This document shows, piece by piece, positions 27,084-34,857 of a stretch of 64,000 bases of DNA; positions within the stretch are counted from its first letter, which is position 1; each line of letters opens with the position of its first letter. The DNA lies in assembly GCF_014191985.1 (NCBI RefSeq), contig NZ_JACHXI010000001.1, forward strand, positions 186,001 to 250,000, written 5' to 3'. The translations under genes were made by a program, and so were the position numbers. Under the pieces are notes generated by a model that was not told the DNA's origin, did no database searches, and saw only the letters and a list, made by a program, of their open reading frames with translations. Source of the DNA: Azomonas macrocytogenes. Lineage in GTDB: Bacteria; Pseudomonadota; Gammaproteobacteria; Pseudomonadales; Pseudomonadaceae.

Positions 27084-28851
27084 TGGCGTTGATCCACTCT
27101 TTCACGACCATGGCCACTCGCCCCGGGTCCTCGGCCACCAGGCTCTTGATTGCCTTGAGCTGGGCATCGTAGCCCTCGGTCGGACCGGGCAACAGGATCG
27201 CTTGCGGTCCACTCAGGCTGACCCGGTCGCCAGGTAGATCATCCAGTTCTTCGTCCAGCTCGTCACTGGCTGGGCTGGCAGTAGCCAATTCAGGCTTTTC
27301 ACCGGCCAGGTTCTTCAACACGGGGCGCAACACACCGAATACCAGCCCCAGGAGGAATAGAGCTCCGAGGACCTGCTTGACGATGTCCCAGAACCAGGGC
27401 TGCGTATAGAAAGGAATATCCAGGTCCGCTTCGGCAACTTCGGGCGCGAAGGACGTGTTGATCACGCTGACGCTGTCGCCCCGGCTGGCATCGTAGCCCA
27501 CGGCATCCTGAACCAGCCGGGTGAAGCGTGCCAAATCCTCGGCACTCCAGGCAGTGCGCACCGCCTGTCCATTGGCGTCGGCATGCATTCGGTCGTCCAG
27601 CACCACGGCGACCGACAAGCGGCGCAAGCGGCCTTGCTGCTGGCGCGTATGGCTGACAGAGCGATCCAACTCGTAGTTGCGGGTGGCCTGCTCGCGCTTG
27701 TCGGACGGATAAGGGGCCAGCATCGGCAGGCCGGTGGCCGGATCGACGATCTGCTGGCCATTGGCGTCCACCAATGGCTGGCCGGCCGCTACCGGGCCGG
27801 CCGCCGCGGTCTGCTGGCCGGTCGTCTCGGGCGCCGAAGCAGCTCCCGGAGGCTGGTTGCTCAGCGCACCGGGAATCCCTTGCGGGCCGCCCTGGCCGCT
27901 CTGGCGCTGCTCGTTGACGCTCTGCTCACTACGTAGCGCCGGCTGCTCGGGGTTGAAGGTCTCGGCAGTCGATTCCACTGCGCTGAAATCCACATCGGCG
28001 GAAACTTCCGCCTTGTAGCGGCCGTTGCCGAGCACAGGCTGCAGCATGTTCTGCACGCGCTGGGTGTAGACGCTCTCCAGGCGACGGCTGTAGTCGAACT
28101 GCTTGCCGGCCATGGTCAGTTCGGACAGCTCCTGCTGGTCGGACAGCAGCGTCCCCTTCTGGTCCACCACCGTGACCTGGGACTTGGAGAGCTCGGGCAC
28201 GCTGGTCGCCACCAGATTGACGACCGCCATGACCTGGCTCGGCTCCAGAGTCCGCCCCGGATAGAGTTCCACCAGTACCGAAGCGCTGGGCTTGCGGTCG
28301 TCGCGGACGAACACCGAGCTTTTTGGAATGGCCAGGTGCACACGGGCGCCTTTCACATTGTTCAGGCTGGAAATGGTTCGCGCCAACTCGCCTTCCAGGC
28401 CACGGCGATAGCGGGTGGTCTCCATGAACTGGCTGCTACCCAGGCCCTGATCCTTGTCAAGAATCTCGAAACCGACGTTGCTGTCGGCCGGGGCGATACC
28501 AGCACCGGCCAGCTTCAGGCGTGCCCGTCCCAAATCGTCGGCCTTCACCAGCAAGGCACCGGAATTGGGTTCGACCGTATAGGCAATATCCGCAGCGGAA
28601 AGGGTTTCCATCACCCGGTTGGTATCCATGCCGGCAAGGCTTGCCAGCAACGGACGATAGTCAGGCTGCTGCGACCAGAGCACGACGGCGAACCCGATGG
28701 CTACACTGGCTGCCAGCCCGACCAGCAGGCCGACTTGGCGCAGCATGGAGATTTCCGCCAAGTTGTCCAGAAAAGCCAGCCCCAGCAAGGATTTGCGTGA
28801 GTCGCCGGCACCGCTTGGCACAGGAACGTTACTGCTTGCCGCGTCAGCCAT
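27076..28851 (-). CDS. fliF: Flagellar MS-ring protein FliF
   Basis: A 591-aa membrane ring protein. Membrane helices lie near 37-60 (VGLLVGLAASVAIGFAVVLW) and about 475-500 (FWDIVKQVLGALFLLGLVFG), with the YscJ-type domain after the first and a low-complexity linker (about 310-370). The acidic C-terminus binds FliG. It lies 13 bp after fliE in the same transcript. Confidence 0.97.
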   Translation of the reverse strand: MADAASSNVPVPSGAGDSRKSLLGLAFLDNLAEISMLRQVGLLVGLAASVAIGFAVVLWSQQPDYRPLLASLAGMDTNRVMETLSAADIAYTVEPNSGALLVKADDLGRARLKLAGAGIAPADSNVGFEILDKDQGLGSSQFMETTRYRRGLEGELARTISSLNNVKGARVHLAIPKSSVFVRDDRKPSASVLVELYPGRTLEPSQVMAVVNLVATSVPELSKSQVTVVDQKGTLLSDQQELSELTMAGKQFDYSRRLESVYTQRVQNMLQPVLGNGRYKAEVSADVDFSAVESTAETFNPEQPALRSEQSVNEQRQSGQGGPQGIPGALSNQPPGAASAPETTGQQTAAAGPVAAGQPLVDANGQQIVDPATGLPMLAPYPSDKREQATRNYELDRSVSHTRQQQGRLRRLSVAVVLDDRMHADANGQAVRTAWSAEDLARFTRLVQDAVGYDASRGDSVSVINTSFAPEVAEADLDIPFYTQPWFWDIVKQVLGALFLLGLVFGVLRPVLKNLAGEKPELATASPASDELDEELDDLPGDRVSLSGPQAILLPGPTEGYDAQLKAIKSLVAEDPGRVAMVVKEWINANE

Positions 28852-28864
28852 GATTCAATCCGCC

Positions 28865-29191
28865 TCAAACCGGCATTTGCATGATGTCTTGATAAGCCTG
28901 GACCAGCTTGTTGCGTACCTGGGTCACAGCCTGGAAGGAAACGCTGGCTTTCTGTGAGGCGATCATCACATCGGTAATATCGACACCGCCCTGCCCCATC
29001 TCGAAGGCGCTGGCCAGGTGGCTCGAAGCCTGTTGGGTTGCGTTGACCTTGCCGATGGCCTGGCCGAGCAGGTCGGCAAAGTCGGGATTTTCAACCGGTG
29101 AAGCCACCTCCGGCCTGGCACGCGCCATGGCCTCCATGTGCATGGAGCGCATTTCCAGCAGCAAACGATTGAATTGAACACCCTGCTCCAT
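28865..29191 (-). CDS. fliE: Flagellar hook-basal body protein FliE
   Basis: A 108-aa rod adaptor that connects the MS ring to the rod. The sequence [20 protein letters not shown] and the C-terminal [20 protein letters not shown] match the family. It is the first gene of fliEFGHIJ, with a sigma-54 type promoter about 60 bp upstream. In other pseudomonads fleQSR usually lie next to it; here pyrF does. Confidence 0.96.
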   Translation of the reverse strand: MEQGVQFNRLLLEMRSMHMEAMARARPEVASPVENPDFADLLGQAIGKVNATQQASSHLASAFEMGQGGVDITDVMIASQKASVSFQAVTQVRNKLVQAYQDIMQMPV

Positions 29192-29248
29192 CTAGCGACC
29201 CTCGACACCTGCATTTTTTTGACGCTTTGCGCCGTGCCAGCAAGTAAA

Positions 29249-29264
29249 CGCAACAAGGATGCCA
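29249..29264 (-). promoter_or_regulatory. Sigma-54 type promoter for fliEFGHIJ
   Basis: On the minus strand TGGCATCCTTGTTGCG matches the -24/-12 consensus (TGGCAC-N5-TTGC) very well, with GG-N10-GC spacing. It ends 58 bp before the fliE ATG. RpoN with FleQ/FleR control of fliE is known in P. aeruginosa. Confidence 0.85.
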
Positions 29265-29325
29265 AATCCGCGAAGATCGCAAGGTCAAGCTGCCGGCGCT
29301 GCGCGCAGGCGGGGAAAACGAACAA

Positions 29326-30021
29326 TCAGCTCAATTCTGCGACAACGGCAGTCAATGCCTGGGCAGGGTCGCTGGCCTGGGTGATCGGCCGACCGATCAC
29401 CAGAAAATCCGCTCCAGCGCGCAGAGCCTGGGCCGGCGTGAGGATACGGCGCTGATCGTCTGCGGCGCTACCGGCGGGACGAATACCCGGTGTGACCAGT
29501 TGCAACCGAGCAAATTGCTGCTTGAGTGCCGCAGCCTCTTGCGCCGAGCAGACCAGACCATCCAGACCGGCCCGTTCAGCCAGCCCCGCCAGACGCAGCA
29601 CCTGCCGTGCCGGCTCGACATCCAGGCCGATATCGCGCAAGTCGGCCTGCTCCATGCTGGTCAGTACCGTGACGCCGATCAGCAGCGGGCGTTTGCCACC
29701 ACGGCGTTCAAGGATTTCACGGCAGGCTGTCAACATCCGCAGCCCTCCCGAGCAATGCACATTGACCATCCAGACCCCAAGTTCGGCAGCAGCCTCGACA
29801 GCCAGGGCAGCGGTATTGGGGATGTCATGGAATTTGAGGTCCAGAAAAACCTCAAATCCTTTATGCTGCAGCGCTTCGACGATGGCGGGCCCGGCACGGG
29901 TGAACAGCTCCTTGCCGACCTTGACCCGGCAGAGCGTCGGGTCAAGTCGTTCCGCCATCACCAGCGCGGCATCATGGGAAGGGCAGTCGAGCGCGACGAT
30001 AAGCGGAGTCTGGCAGGTCAT
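29326..30021 (-). CDS. pyrF: Orotidine 5'-phosphate decarboxylase
   Basis: Last step of UMP synthesis, decarboxylating OMP. The 231-aa protein has the catalytic signature [20 protein letters not shown] (about 60-79, Asp-Lys-His-Asp array), the TVLTSM segment and the phosphate-binding LVTPGIRP and GRPITQ motifs. The frame is open upstream to 30390, but only the ATG at 30021 fits family N-termini ([12 protein letters not shown]). It ends 134 bp before fliE; this gap holds the fliE promoter. Confidence 0.96.
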   Translation of the reverse strand: MTCQTPLIVALDCPSHDAALVMAERLDPTLCRVKVGKELFTRAGPAIVEALQHKGFEVFLDLKFHDIPNTAALAVEAAAELGVWMVNVHCSGGLRMLTACREILERRGGKRPLLIGVTVLTSMEQADLRDIGLDVEPARQVLRLAGLAERAGLDGLVCSAQEAAALKQQFARLQLVTPGIRPAGSAADDQRRILTPAQALRAGADFLVIGRPITQASDPAQALTAVVAELS

Positions 30022-30151
30022 GGGTATGGTCTCGAACAAAAGCGGCGTGCATTGTCGCAGAAAACCTCCCGATTGCCTCCTGTGAGCAAGCCGGACCAAC
30101 CCGCCGCTCTCGCAACGGAACACGCAGTATCCCGATAGTTGGAGAATTCCT

Positions 30152-30334
30152 ATGCCGTGGTACATCTGGTTGATAATCCTGGTCACGCTCGGCTCGATCA
30201 TCGGCAGCCTGCTGATGCTGCGCAAGACGGCCCAGCGCATTCCCCTGACGCAGGAGCAGAAGGAGCGCATCGCCAAGCGCAACGCACAACTGGACGCCGA
30301 GGAAGAACGCGAAAAACGCGAACGCGACCGCTGA
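30152..30334 (+). CDS. Small membrane-anchored DUF2897-type protein
   Basis: A 60-aa protein with one N-terminal membrane helix (about 3-23, [20 protein letters not shown]) and a charged tail rich in Lys, Arg and Glu. GGAG lies 7 bases before the ATG. It resembles the DUF2897 family of short pseudomonad proteins; the function is unknown. It is transcribed away from pyrF and toward the OmpA-like lipoprotein gene. Confidence 0.82.
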   Translation: MPWYIWLIILVTLGSIIGSLLMLRKTAQRIPLTQEQKERIAKRNAQLDAEEEREKRERDR

Positions 30335-30344
30335 AGTAAAAGGT

Positions 30345-30365
30345 ACGCAAGCCCGACCGGCTTGC
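30345..30365. terminator. Stem-loop between convergent genes
   Basis: CGCAAGCC-CGACC-GGCTTGCG forms an 8-bp stem with a 5-base loop, 10 bp after the DUF2897 stop and before the end of the convergent lipoprotein gene. T-runs are poor in both directions, so it may be a weak bidirectional terminator. Confidence 0.5.
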
Positions 30366-30402
30366 GCATCAGCAAAATCGTGACCATCACGCACGACCGT
30401 GT

Positions 30403-31188
30403 TCAGCGTGGAATGCTGAAAGCCCCTTGCTCGTCGGAAAAAATGATTTCGACCCGGCGATTACGTGCGCGCCCTCTACCAGAAGCGTTGTCGGCGACCC
30501 GGAAGCGCTCGCCATAACCCACTCTTTCGACCTGTTCCGGGTCGACCCCAAGATCAATGAGCATATCGGCCACGGCCTGAGCCCGCTTGCGTGATAGCGT
30601 CAGGTTATCGTCAGCGTCGCCACGGTTGTCGGCGTAGCCTTCGACACGTACGCGGCGCAACGGATTGAACTGAAGAAACCGAGCCAATCGGAGCAAGATC
30701 CGGTTAGCCGACCGGTTGAGCCGGAAACTGCCATCGGCAAACAGGACATCATCCAGGGTAACGAGTAACCCACGGTTCGATTCCTCGGCCGCCAAGTCGA
30801 TCCTCTGTTCGTCGAATGCCGGTGCGCTTTCACGCAAGGCAAACTGCAGATGATCGATGGTTCTTTCCAGACGGGCGATCTGCTCCTGGTTACGCTCGAC
30901 CCGGCTCTGCAACAAGGCGATCTCGCTATAGCGCCGGCTCAGGTATGCATAATGAATCGCATCCTCGGCGCCACCCCAATAACCAGAGAAGCGCTGGGCA
31001 TGCACCAGTGTCTCTGCGGCACGCTGTACCTCGCGCGGCGCACTGCGCAGGACATAGGTATCGTCCCTGATCGCTAGAAAATCGGCTTGCGCCGCACGCA
31101 AGGCCTGATCCTTATCCTGCTGTAGCCCGGTACAACCTGCCAGGCCCAGCAGCCCTCCCAGCAGGGCTGCATAACGCAACGCGCTCAC
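30403..31188 (-). CDS. OmpA-family outer-membrane lipoprotein
   Basis: A 261-aa lipoprotein with lipobox LGLAGC (Cys19), a central coiled-coil part (about 85-120) and a C-terminal OmpA-like peptidoglycan-binding domain (about 145-255, VRVEGYADNRGDADDNLTLS and RARNRRVEIIF). It probably anchors the outer membrane to the cell wall. The GTG start overlaps the stop of the DUF4398 gene (GTGA), so the two are coupled. The pairing of DUF4398 and OmpA lipoproteins is common in Pseudomonas. Confidence 0.9.
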   Translation of the reverse strand: MSALRYAALLGGLLGLAGCTGLQQDKDQALRAAQADFLAIRDDTYVLRSAPREVQRAAETLVHAQRFSGYWGGAEDAIHYAYLSRRYSEIALLQSRVERNQEQIARLERTIDHLQFALRESAPAFDEQRIDLAAEESNRGLLVTLDDVLFADGSFRLNRSANRILLRLARFLQFNPLRRVRVEGYADNRGDADDNLTLSRKRAQAVADMLIDLGVDPEQVERVGYGERFRVADNASGRGRARNRRVEIIFSDEQGAFSIPR

Positions 31189-31541
31189 CGCGCACCTCCC
31201 GCCTGCGAGCGCAGGCGCCGGATATGCTGATTCAGGCTGTCCAGCTGCTCCTGGCTTTTTATGTCGAGCAGCTTTGCCTCCGCCACGCGCGCATCCAGTT
31301 CCGCCTGCTCGGCGAGCAGGCGGGCCTGCCTGTTTTCCCCATCGGCCAGGGCACTCCTAGCCTGGGCCAGCTTGCTTTCAGCCATGGCCAGCTCGCCTAC
31401 TTCCCCAACAGCACCGACGGCCCTGGCTTGCGCGATCACCTGTTCACTCAGGCGCAACTGCTCGGCCGGGGCCGGATCGCTGGCACAGCCAGCCAGTACT
31501 AAAAGACCTGCCATGCAGACAGGAAATACATATGCTTTCAC
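31185..31541 (-). CDS. DUF4398 lipoprotein
   Basis: A 118-aa protein with a lipobox VLAGC (Cys19) and a mature part that is almost wholly helical and rich in Ala, Glu and Gln, as in DUF4398. GTG start at 31541 overlaps the stop of the upstream gene (GTGA). The role is unknown; the operon suggests an envelope complex with the OmpA-like lipoprotein. Confidence 0.85.
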   Translation of the reverse strand: MKAYVFPVCMAGLLVLAGCASDPAPAEQLRLSEQVIAQARAVGAVGEVGELAMAESKLAQARSALADGENRQARLLAEQAELDARVAEAKLLDIKSQEQLDSLNQHIRRLRSQAGGAR

Positions 31542-32374
31542 GGCAACGGGTCCTGATTCACAACGCCTGAGGTCTTTTGCCGTTCGAGCCAGCGTTCAAG
31601 GTTTGTTTTCAGCAATTCTTGCGGCAGCCCGGTAGCTTGCAGTTCGGCCATTTTCAACGCTAGTTGACTGCGCAGCCATGAATCATTGCAGGCTGACTCA
31701 TGAGAGATGGCCAGATGCATGTCGTACATCAGAATCGGTGGTTCCAGCATGATCAATTCATCCGCTTGCCCTCTCGCCATCTGCATGGCGGCAGCCGAAT
31801 AGCGCTCCAGGAGCAGGTAATCCGCATTGCCTGCGACCAGCTCATTCACGGCACTGGCTGTATCGGCAACGGTTCGCAGATCCAGGTATTCGCGAGCAAA
31901 CGCGTCAAATGGCTGGCCCAACCCCGTTGCCCCGGCAAGGACGCCCTTGTGTCCGATCAGGCTTTCCTGTCCGGCATAGTCGAATGGCCGTGCCTTGGCG
32001 ATCCAGGGCGAAACCTGCAGTTGCGCAATGGTCGGATAGATAAAGTCCATCCCCTCCGGTAAGCGGTCAGCCACCTGACGAGCATCGAGCAATACATCGA
32101 TCCGGCCGGAGCGAACCTCGTCCAGCGCTTGGCTCGCATCGCCGCTATACAGCAGGTCCAGCTTCAGTCCGAGCGAATCGGCAAGCCGCTGCAACAGCTC
32201 AGCATTGGCCCCGAGCAGACGCTCGGGCTGCTGCGGGTCGCGCCAGAGAAACGGCGGATTATCCGCCGCGCCGGTGGCAACGATACGCTCACACTTGCCG
32301 GCGGCACTGGCCAGCAACGGCAGCATCAGCATGAGTACGCATGTCCCATACCGCAGGATAAAAGCCAACGTCAT
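31538..32374 (-). CDS. Periplasmic substrate-binding-domain protein (SBP_bac_3 type)
   Basis: A 278-aa protein with a signal peptide (about 1-25, cleavage after LLASAAG) and one bilobal solute-binding domain (NPPFLWRDPQQPERLLGANA, then DVLLDARQVADRLPEGMDFI). No permease or ATPase gene is nearby, so it may sense rather than transport. The ligand cannot be told. It leads a three-gene operon with the two lipoprotein genes, and AAGGAAG precedes the ATG. Confidence 0.85.
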   Translation of the reverse strand: MTLAFILRYGTCVLMLMLPLLASAAGKCERIVATGAADNPPFLWRDPQQPERLLGANAELLQRLADSLGLKLDLLYSGDASQALDEVRSGRIDVLLDARQVADRLPEGMDFIYPTIAQLQVSPWIAKARPFDYAGQESLIGHKGVLAGATGLGQPFDAFAREYLDLRTVADTASAVNELVAGNADYLLLERYSAAAMQMARGQADELIMLEPPILMYDMHLAISHESACNDSWLRSQLALKMAELQATGLPQELLKTNLERWLERQKTSGVVNQDPLP

Positions 32375-32413
32375 GCAAGAACTTCCTTTTCAGGACCGAA
32401 GGGATAGTCAAAG

Positions 32414-32439
32414 AAAAACCCGCTGCATGAGCGGGCTTT
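32414..32439 (-). terminator. Intrinsic terminator after etfA
   Basis: On the minus strand AGCCCGCT-CATG-AGCGGG style arms (CCCGCT/AGCGGG around GCATG) are followed by TTTTTCTTTG, a good T-run. It lies 228 bp past the etfA stop, with a palindromic element in between. Confidence 0.75.
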
Positions 32440-32479
32440 ATCGAAGGCTGGAGGCTGAACGAAGATCAGCTTTCCAACC

Positions 32480-32629
32480 TTCTTAGAGCCTGTTCACGAT
32501 CTCGCGAGCTAGAGCCAGACAAGGCGAAAATGGCTGAGGAAGCGGAGTTTACGAGTGGTAAATGAGCATTCCGAAGCCATTTTCAACGCCGTTTGGCCGA
32601 CGCGCAGCAGATCGTGAACAGGTTCTTAG
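32480..32629. mobile_element. Palindromic MITE-like insertion between etfA and its terminator
   Basis: A 136-bp segment (32487-32622) whose ends are inverted copies of GCCTGTTCACGATCT / AGATCGTGAACAGG. Inside, GAAAATGGCT (32526) pairs with AGCCATTTTC (32575), and TTTAC (32548) with GTAAA (32558), giving a nested cruciform. The direct repeat TTCTTAG flanks both sides (32480-32486 and 32623-32629), as expected for a target-site duplication. No coding capacity is visible. It looks like a small non-autonomous element; I cannot name the family. Confidence 0.65.
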
Positions 32630-32667
32630 CCTCCAGCGGCTTCCATTGCAGCAAGCATGGTACGGGT

Positions 32668-33597
32668 TCAGACCAGCTTTTCCAGCTCCGGAATCACTTC
32701 GAACAGGTCGCCCACCAGACCGTAATCGGCGACCTGGAAAATCGGGGCCTCCGGGTCTTTGTTGATCGCCACGATCACTTTGGAATCCTTCATCCCGGCC
32801 AGGTGCTGGATGGCCCCGGAAATTCCTACCGCGATATACAGCTGCGGCGCGACGATCTTGCCAGTCTGGCCGACCTGCAGATCGTTCGGCACGAAACCGG
32901 CGTCCACAGCTGCACGCGAGGCACCGACAGCAGCACCCAGCTTGTCGGCCAGCGTGTAGAGCATCTGGAAGTTGTCGCTGCTCAACATGCCGCGCCCACC
33001 GGAAATCACGATTTTGGCAGAGCCCAGTTCGGGACGGTCGGACTTGGCCACTTCCTCGCCGAGGAATGTGGATTTGCCGGCATCGCCGGCGGCGGCAACC
33101 TGCTCGATCGCTGCCGAACCACCCTGGGCACTTGCGGGATCAAAACCGGTGGTGCGCACGCTGATTACCTTGATCGGCGCCGAAGATTGCACGGTGGCGA
33201 TAGCGTTGCCCGCATAGATCGGACGCTTGAAGGTATCGGCGCCTTCCACGGCAATAATGTCGGAGATCTGGTCGACATCCAGCAGCGCAGCCACACGCGG
33301 CAGATAGTTCTTGCCGTTGGTGCTGGCCGGTGCCAGGACATGAGAATACCCCTTGGCCAGACCGACGATCAGCGGCGCGATATTCTCCGGTAGCTGATGG
33401 GCGTAGATCGCATCGTCAGCCACCAGGACTTTGGACACACCGTCGATCTTGGCCGCCGCTTCAGCAGCAGCCGTGCAACCGGAACCAGCGACCAGTACGT
33501 GGATATCACCACCGATGGCTTGGGCGGCGGTGACGGTATTCAGGGTAGCGGCAGCCAGGACCGCGTTGTCGTGTTCTGCGATAACCAGGATTGCCAT
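32668..33597 (-). CDS. etfA: Electron transfer flavoprotein alpha subunit
   Basis: EtfA binds FAD and with EtfB carries electrons from acyl-CoA and other dehydrogenases. The 309-aa protein has the FAD-binding signature [20 protein letters not shown] (about 250-270) and VISGGRGM before it. It begins directly after the etfB stop, so the two are one transcript. The partner quinone oxidoreductase is encoded divergently next door. Confidence 0.97.
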   Translation of the reverse strand: MAILVIAEHDNAVLAAATLNTVTAAQAIGGDIHVLVAGSGCTAAAEAAAKIDGVSKVLVADDAIYAHQLPENIAPLIVGLAKGYSHVLAPASTNGKNYLPRVAALLDVDQISDIIAVEGADTFKRPIYAGNAIATVQSSAPIKVISVRTTGFDPASAQGGSAAIEQVAAAGDAGKSTFLGEEVAKSDRPELGSAKIVISGGRGMLSSDNFQMLYTLADKLGAAVGASRAAVDAGFVPNDLQVGQTGKIVAPQLYIAVGISGAIQHLAGMKDSKVIVAINKDPEAPIFQVADYGLVGDLFEVIPELEKLV

Positions 33598-34347
33598 TTA
33601 GATCACCTTCGCCTCGTTTTTCAGTTTTTCCACCAGTTCGGCCACGGACGCGACCTTGATGCCGGGACTGCGCTCGGCTGGCGCTTCGACCTTCAGCACT
33701 TTGATACTGGAGGACAGGGAAACCCCCAGATCCTCTGGCTTGAGGATGTCCAGCGGCTTTTTCTTGGCCTTCATGATGTTCGGCAGTGAGGCGTAGCGCG
33801 GCTCGTTCAGGCGCAGGTCGGTAGTGATGACGGCAGGCAGCGCCAGCTCGACGATCTGCAGGCCGCCGTCGATTTCGCGGGTGACCTTGATCTTGTCGCC
33901 GTCGGCTTCCAGCTTGGAAGCGAAGGTACCTTGCGGGTAACCGGTCAGCGCGGCGAGCATCTGGCCGGTCTGGTTGTTGTCGCTGTCGATGGCCTGCTTG
34001 CCGAGGATGACCAGCTGCGGCTGCTCCTTGTCCACCACAGCCTTGAGCAGCTTGGCCACGGCCAGGGAACCCAGTTCGTCGTTGGTTTCGACCAGGATGG
34101 CGCGATCACCGCCCAACGCCAGGGCGGTGCGCAGTTGCTCCTGAGCGGCATTCGGGCCGATGGAAACCACGACGATTTCACTCGCCACCTTCTTTTCCTT
34201 CAGGCGAACAGCCTCTTCCACGGCGATTTCGCAAAAAGGATTCATCGACATCTTGACGTTGGCAAGATCGACGCCGGAATTATCCGGCTTGACGCGGACC
34301 TTGACGTTGTAGTCGACCACTCGTTTGACAGCCACCAGAACCTTCAT
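33598..34347 (-). CDS. etfB: Electron transfer flavoprotein beta subunit
   Basis: A 249-aa EtfB starting [20 protein letters not shown], with the family signature region [20 protein letters not shown]. The ATG at 34347 is preceded by GGAG within 10 bases and matches the Pseudomonas length; the upstream open frame to 34533 has no start support. It heads the etfBA operon. Confidence 0.97.
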   Translation of the reverse strand: MKVLVAVKRVVDYNVKVRVKPDNSGVDLANVKMSMNPFCEIAVEEAVRLKEKKVASEIVVVSIGPNAAQEQLRTALALGGDRAILVETNDELGSLAVAKLLKAVVDKEQPQLVILGKQAIDSDNNQTGQMLAALTGYPQGTFASKLEADGDKIKVTREIDGGLQIVELALPAVITTDLRLNEPRYASLPNIMKAKKKPLDILKPEDLGVSLSSSIKVLKVEAPAERSPGIKVASVAELVEKLKNEAKVI

Positions 34348-34452
34348 AGATTCCTCGTCTCCTTCAAATAGGTTGGATTGCGCCGAGGCGAACCGGGCCA
34401 GGCTCATGACCCGGACCCTTGACAACTCGCTGGGCGAGCGCGAACGGCCAGT

Positions 34453-34481
34453 ATCTTGACTGCAGGACCTGAGGGGGTCAA
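34453..34481 (-). promoter_or_regulatory. Candidate sigma-70 promoter for etfBA
   Basis: TTGACC and CAAGAT are spaced by 17 bp on the minus strand, leaving a leader of about 100 bases before etfB. The -35 is good, the -10 is weak. Confidence 0.45.
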
Positions 34482-34573
34482 TAAACCCTGGAGGTGCCAT
34501 CGAGCCTGCGCATTTGACAGAAGCCTGCGGCAATTCGGCTGGAGCGGTAGCGAAATTCGACTAAACGTTCACC

Positions 34574-34603
34574 TTGGAGGCTGTTCGAAGGGACATATAT
34601 ACT
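34574..34603 (+). promoter_or_regulatory. Candidate sigma-70 promoter for the ETF-QO gene
   Basis: TTGGAG and TATACT are separated by 18 bp, pointing toward the quinone oxidoreductase gene with a leader of about 250 bases. The palindrome at 34618-34635 would lie just past the start point, a suitable place for a repressor. Confidence 0.5.
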
Positions 34604-34617
34604 GCCGGGCTTTGACT

Positions 34618-34635
34618 TGATCGCTGCGGCGATCA
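34618..34635. promoter_or_regulatory. Operator-like palindrome TGATCGC-TGCG-GCGATCA
   Basis: Perfect 7-bp arms around a 4-base centre lie in the divergent etf control region, a few bases past the candidate ETF-QO -10 box. It could be a repressor site or an mRNA hairpin. The binding protein is unknown. Confidence 0.45.
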
Positions 34636-34857
34636 GTCCCCTATAAGCGCTGTTCACGATCCGGCAAAGCGGATTCCGGACACGGAAAATCGGGCAAGGC
34701 CTGGTCACTAGATGCGGCGAATGAACGCTCCACGCTCAAGTTTCACCTGCCCGGGCGTGGCGCAGTGCCTCGACCGGGACGGCTTCCAGTTCCGTTTCGA
34801 GATGTCCAGTCCACCCCGTGAACAGCCGCCAGAAAAGCCTTGAGCAGGAGACAGCCT

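Larger units (their letters stand above)
34348..34857. other. Divergent control region between etfBA and ETF-QO gene
   Basis: This 510-bp gap holds no convincing gene. It contains candidate sigma-70 promoters for both directions, an 18-bp palindrome at 34618-34635, and a long leader before the quinone oxidoreductase start. The short open frames inside have no ribosome-binding site or family likeness. Confidence 0.6.

Noticed and set aside
29192-29325. Search for a second fleQ/fleS-like gene or small RNA upstream of fliE
   Set aside because: Only the sigma-54 promoter is visible; no open frame or terminator is convincing.
34650-34661. CTGTTCACGATC matching the end of the 136-bp element near etfA
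   Set aside because: Only 12 bases match, with no partner arm or direct repeat; it may be a remnant but cannot be supported.
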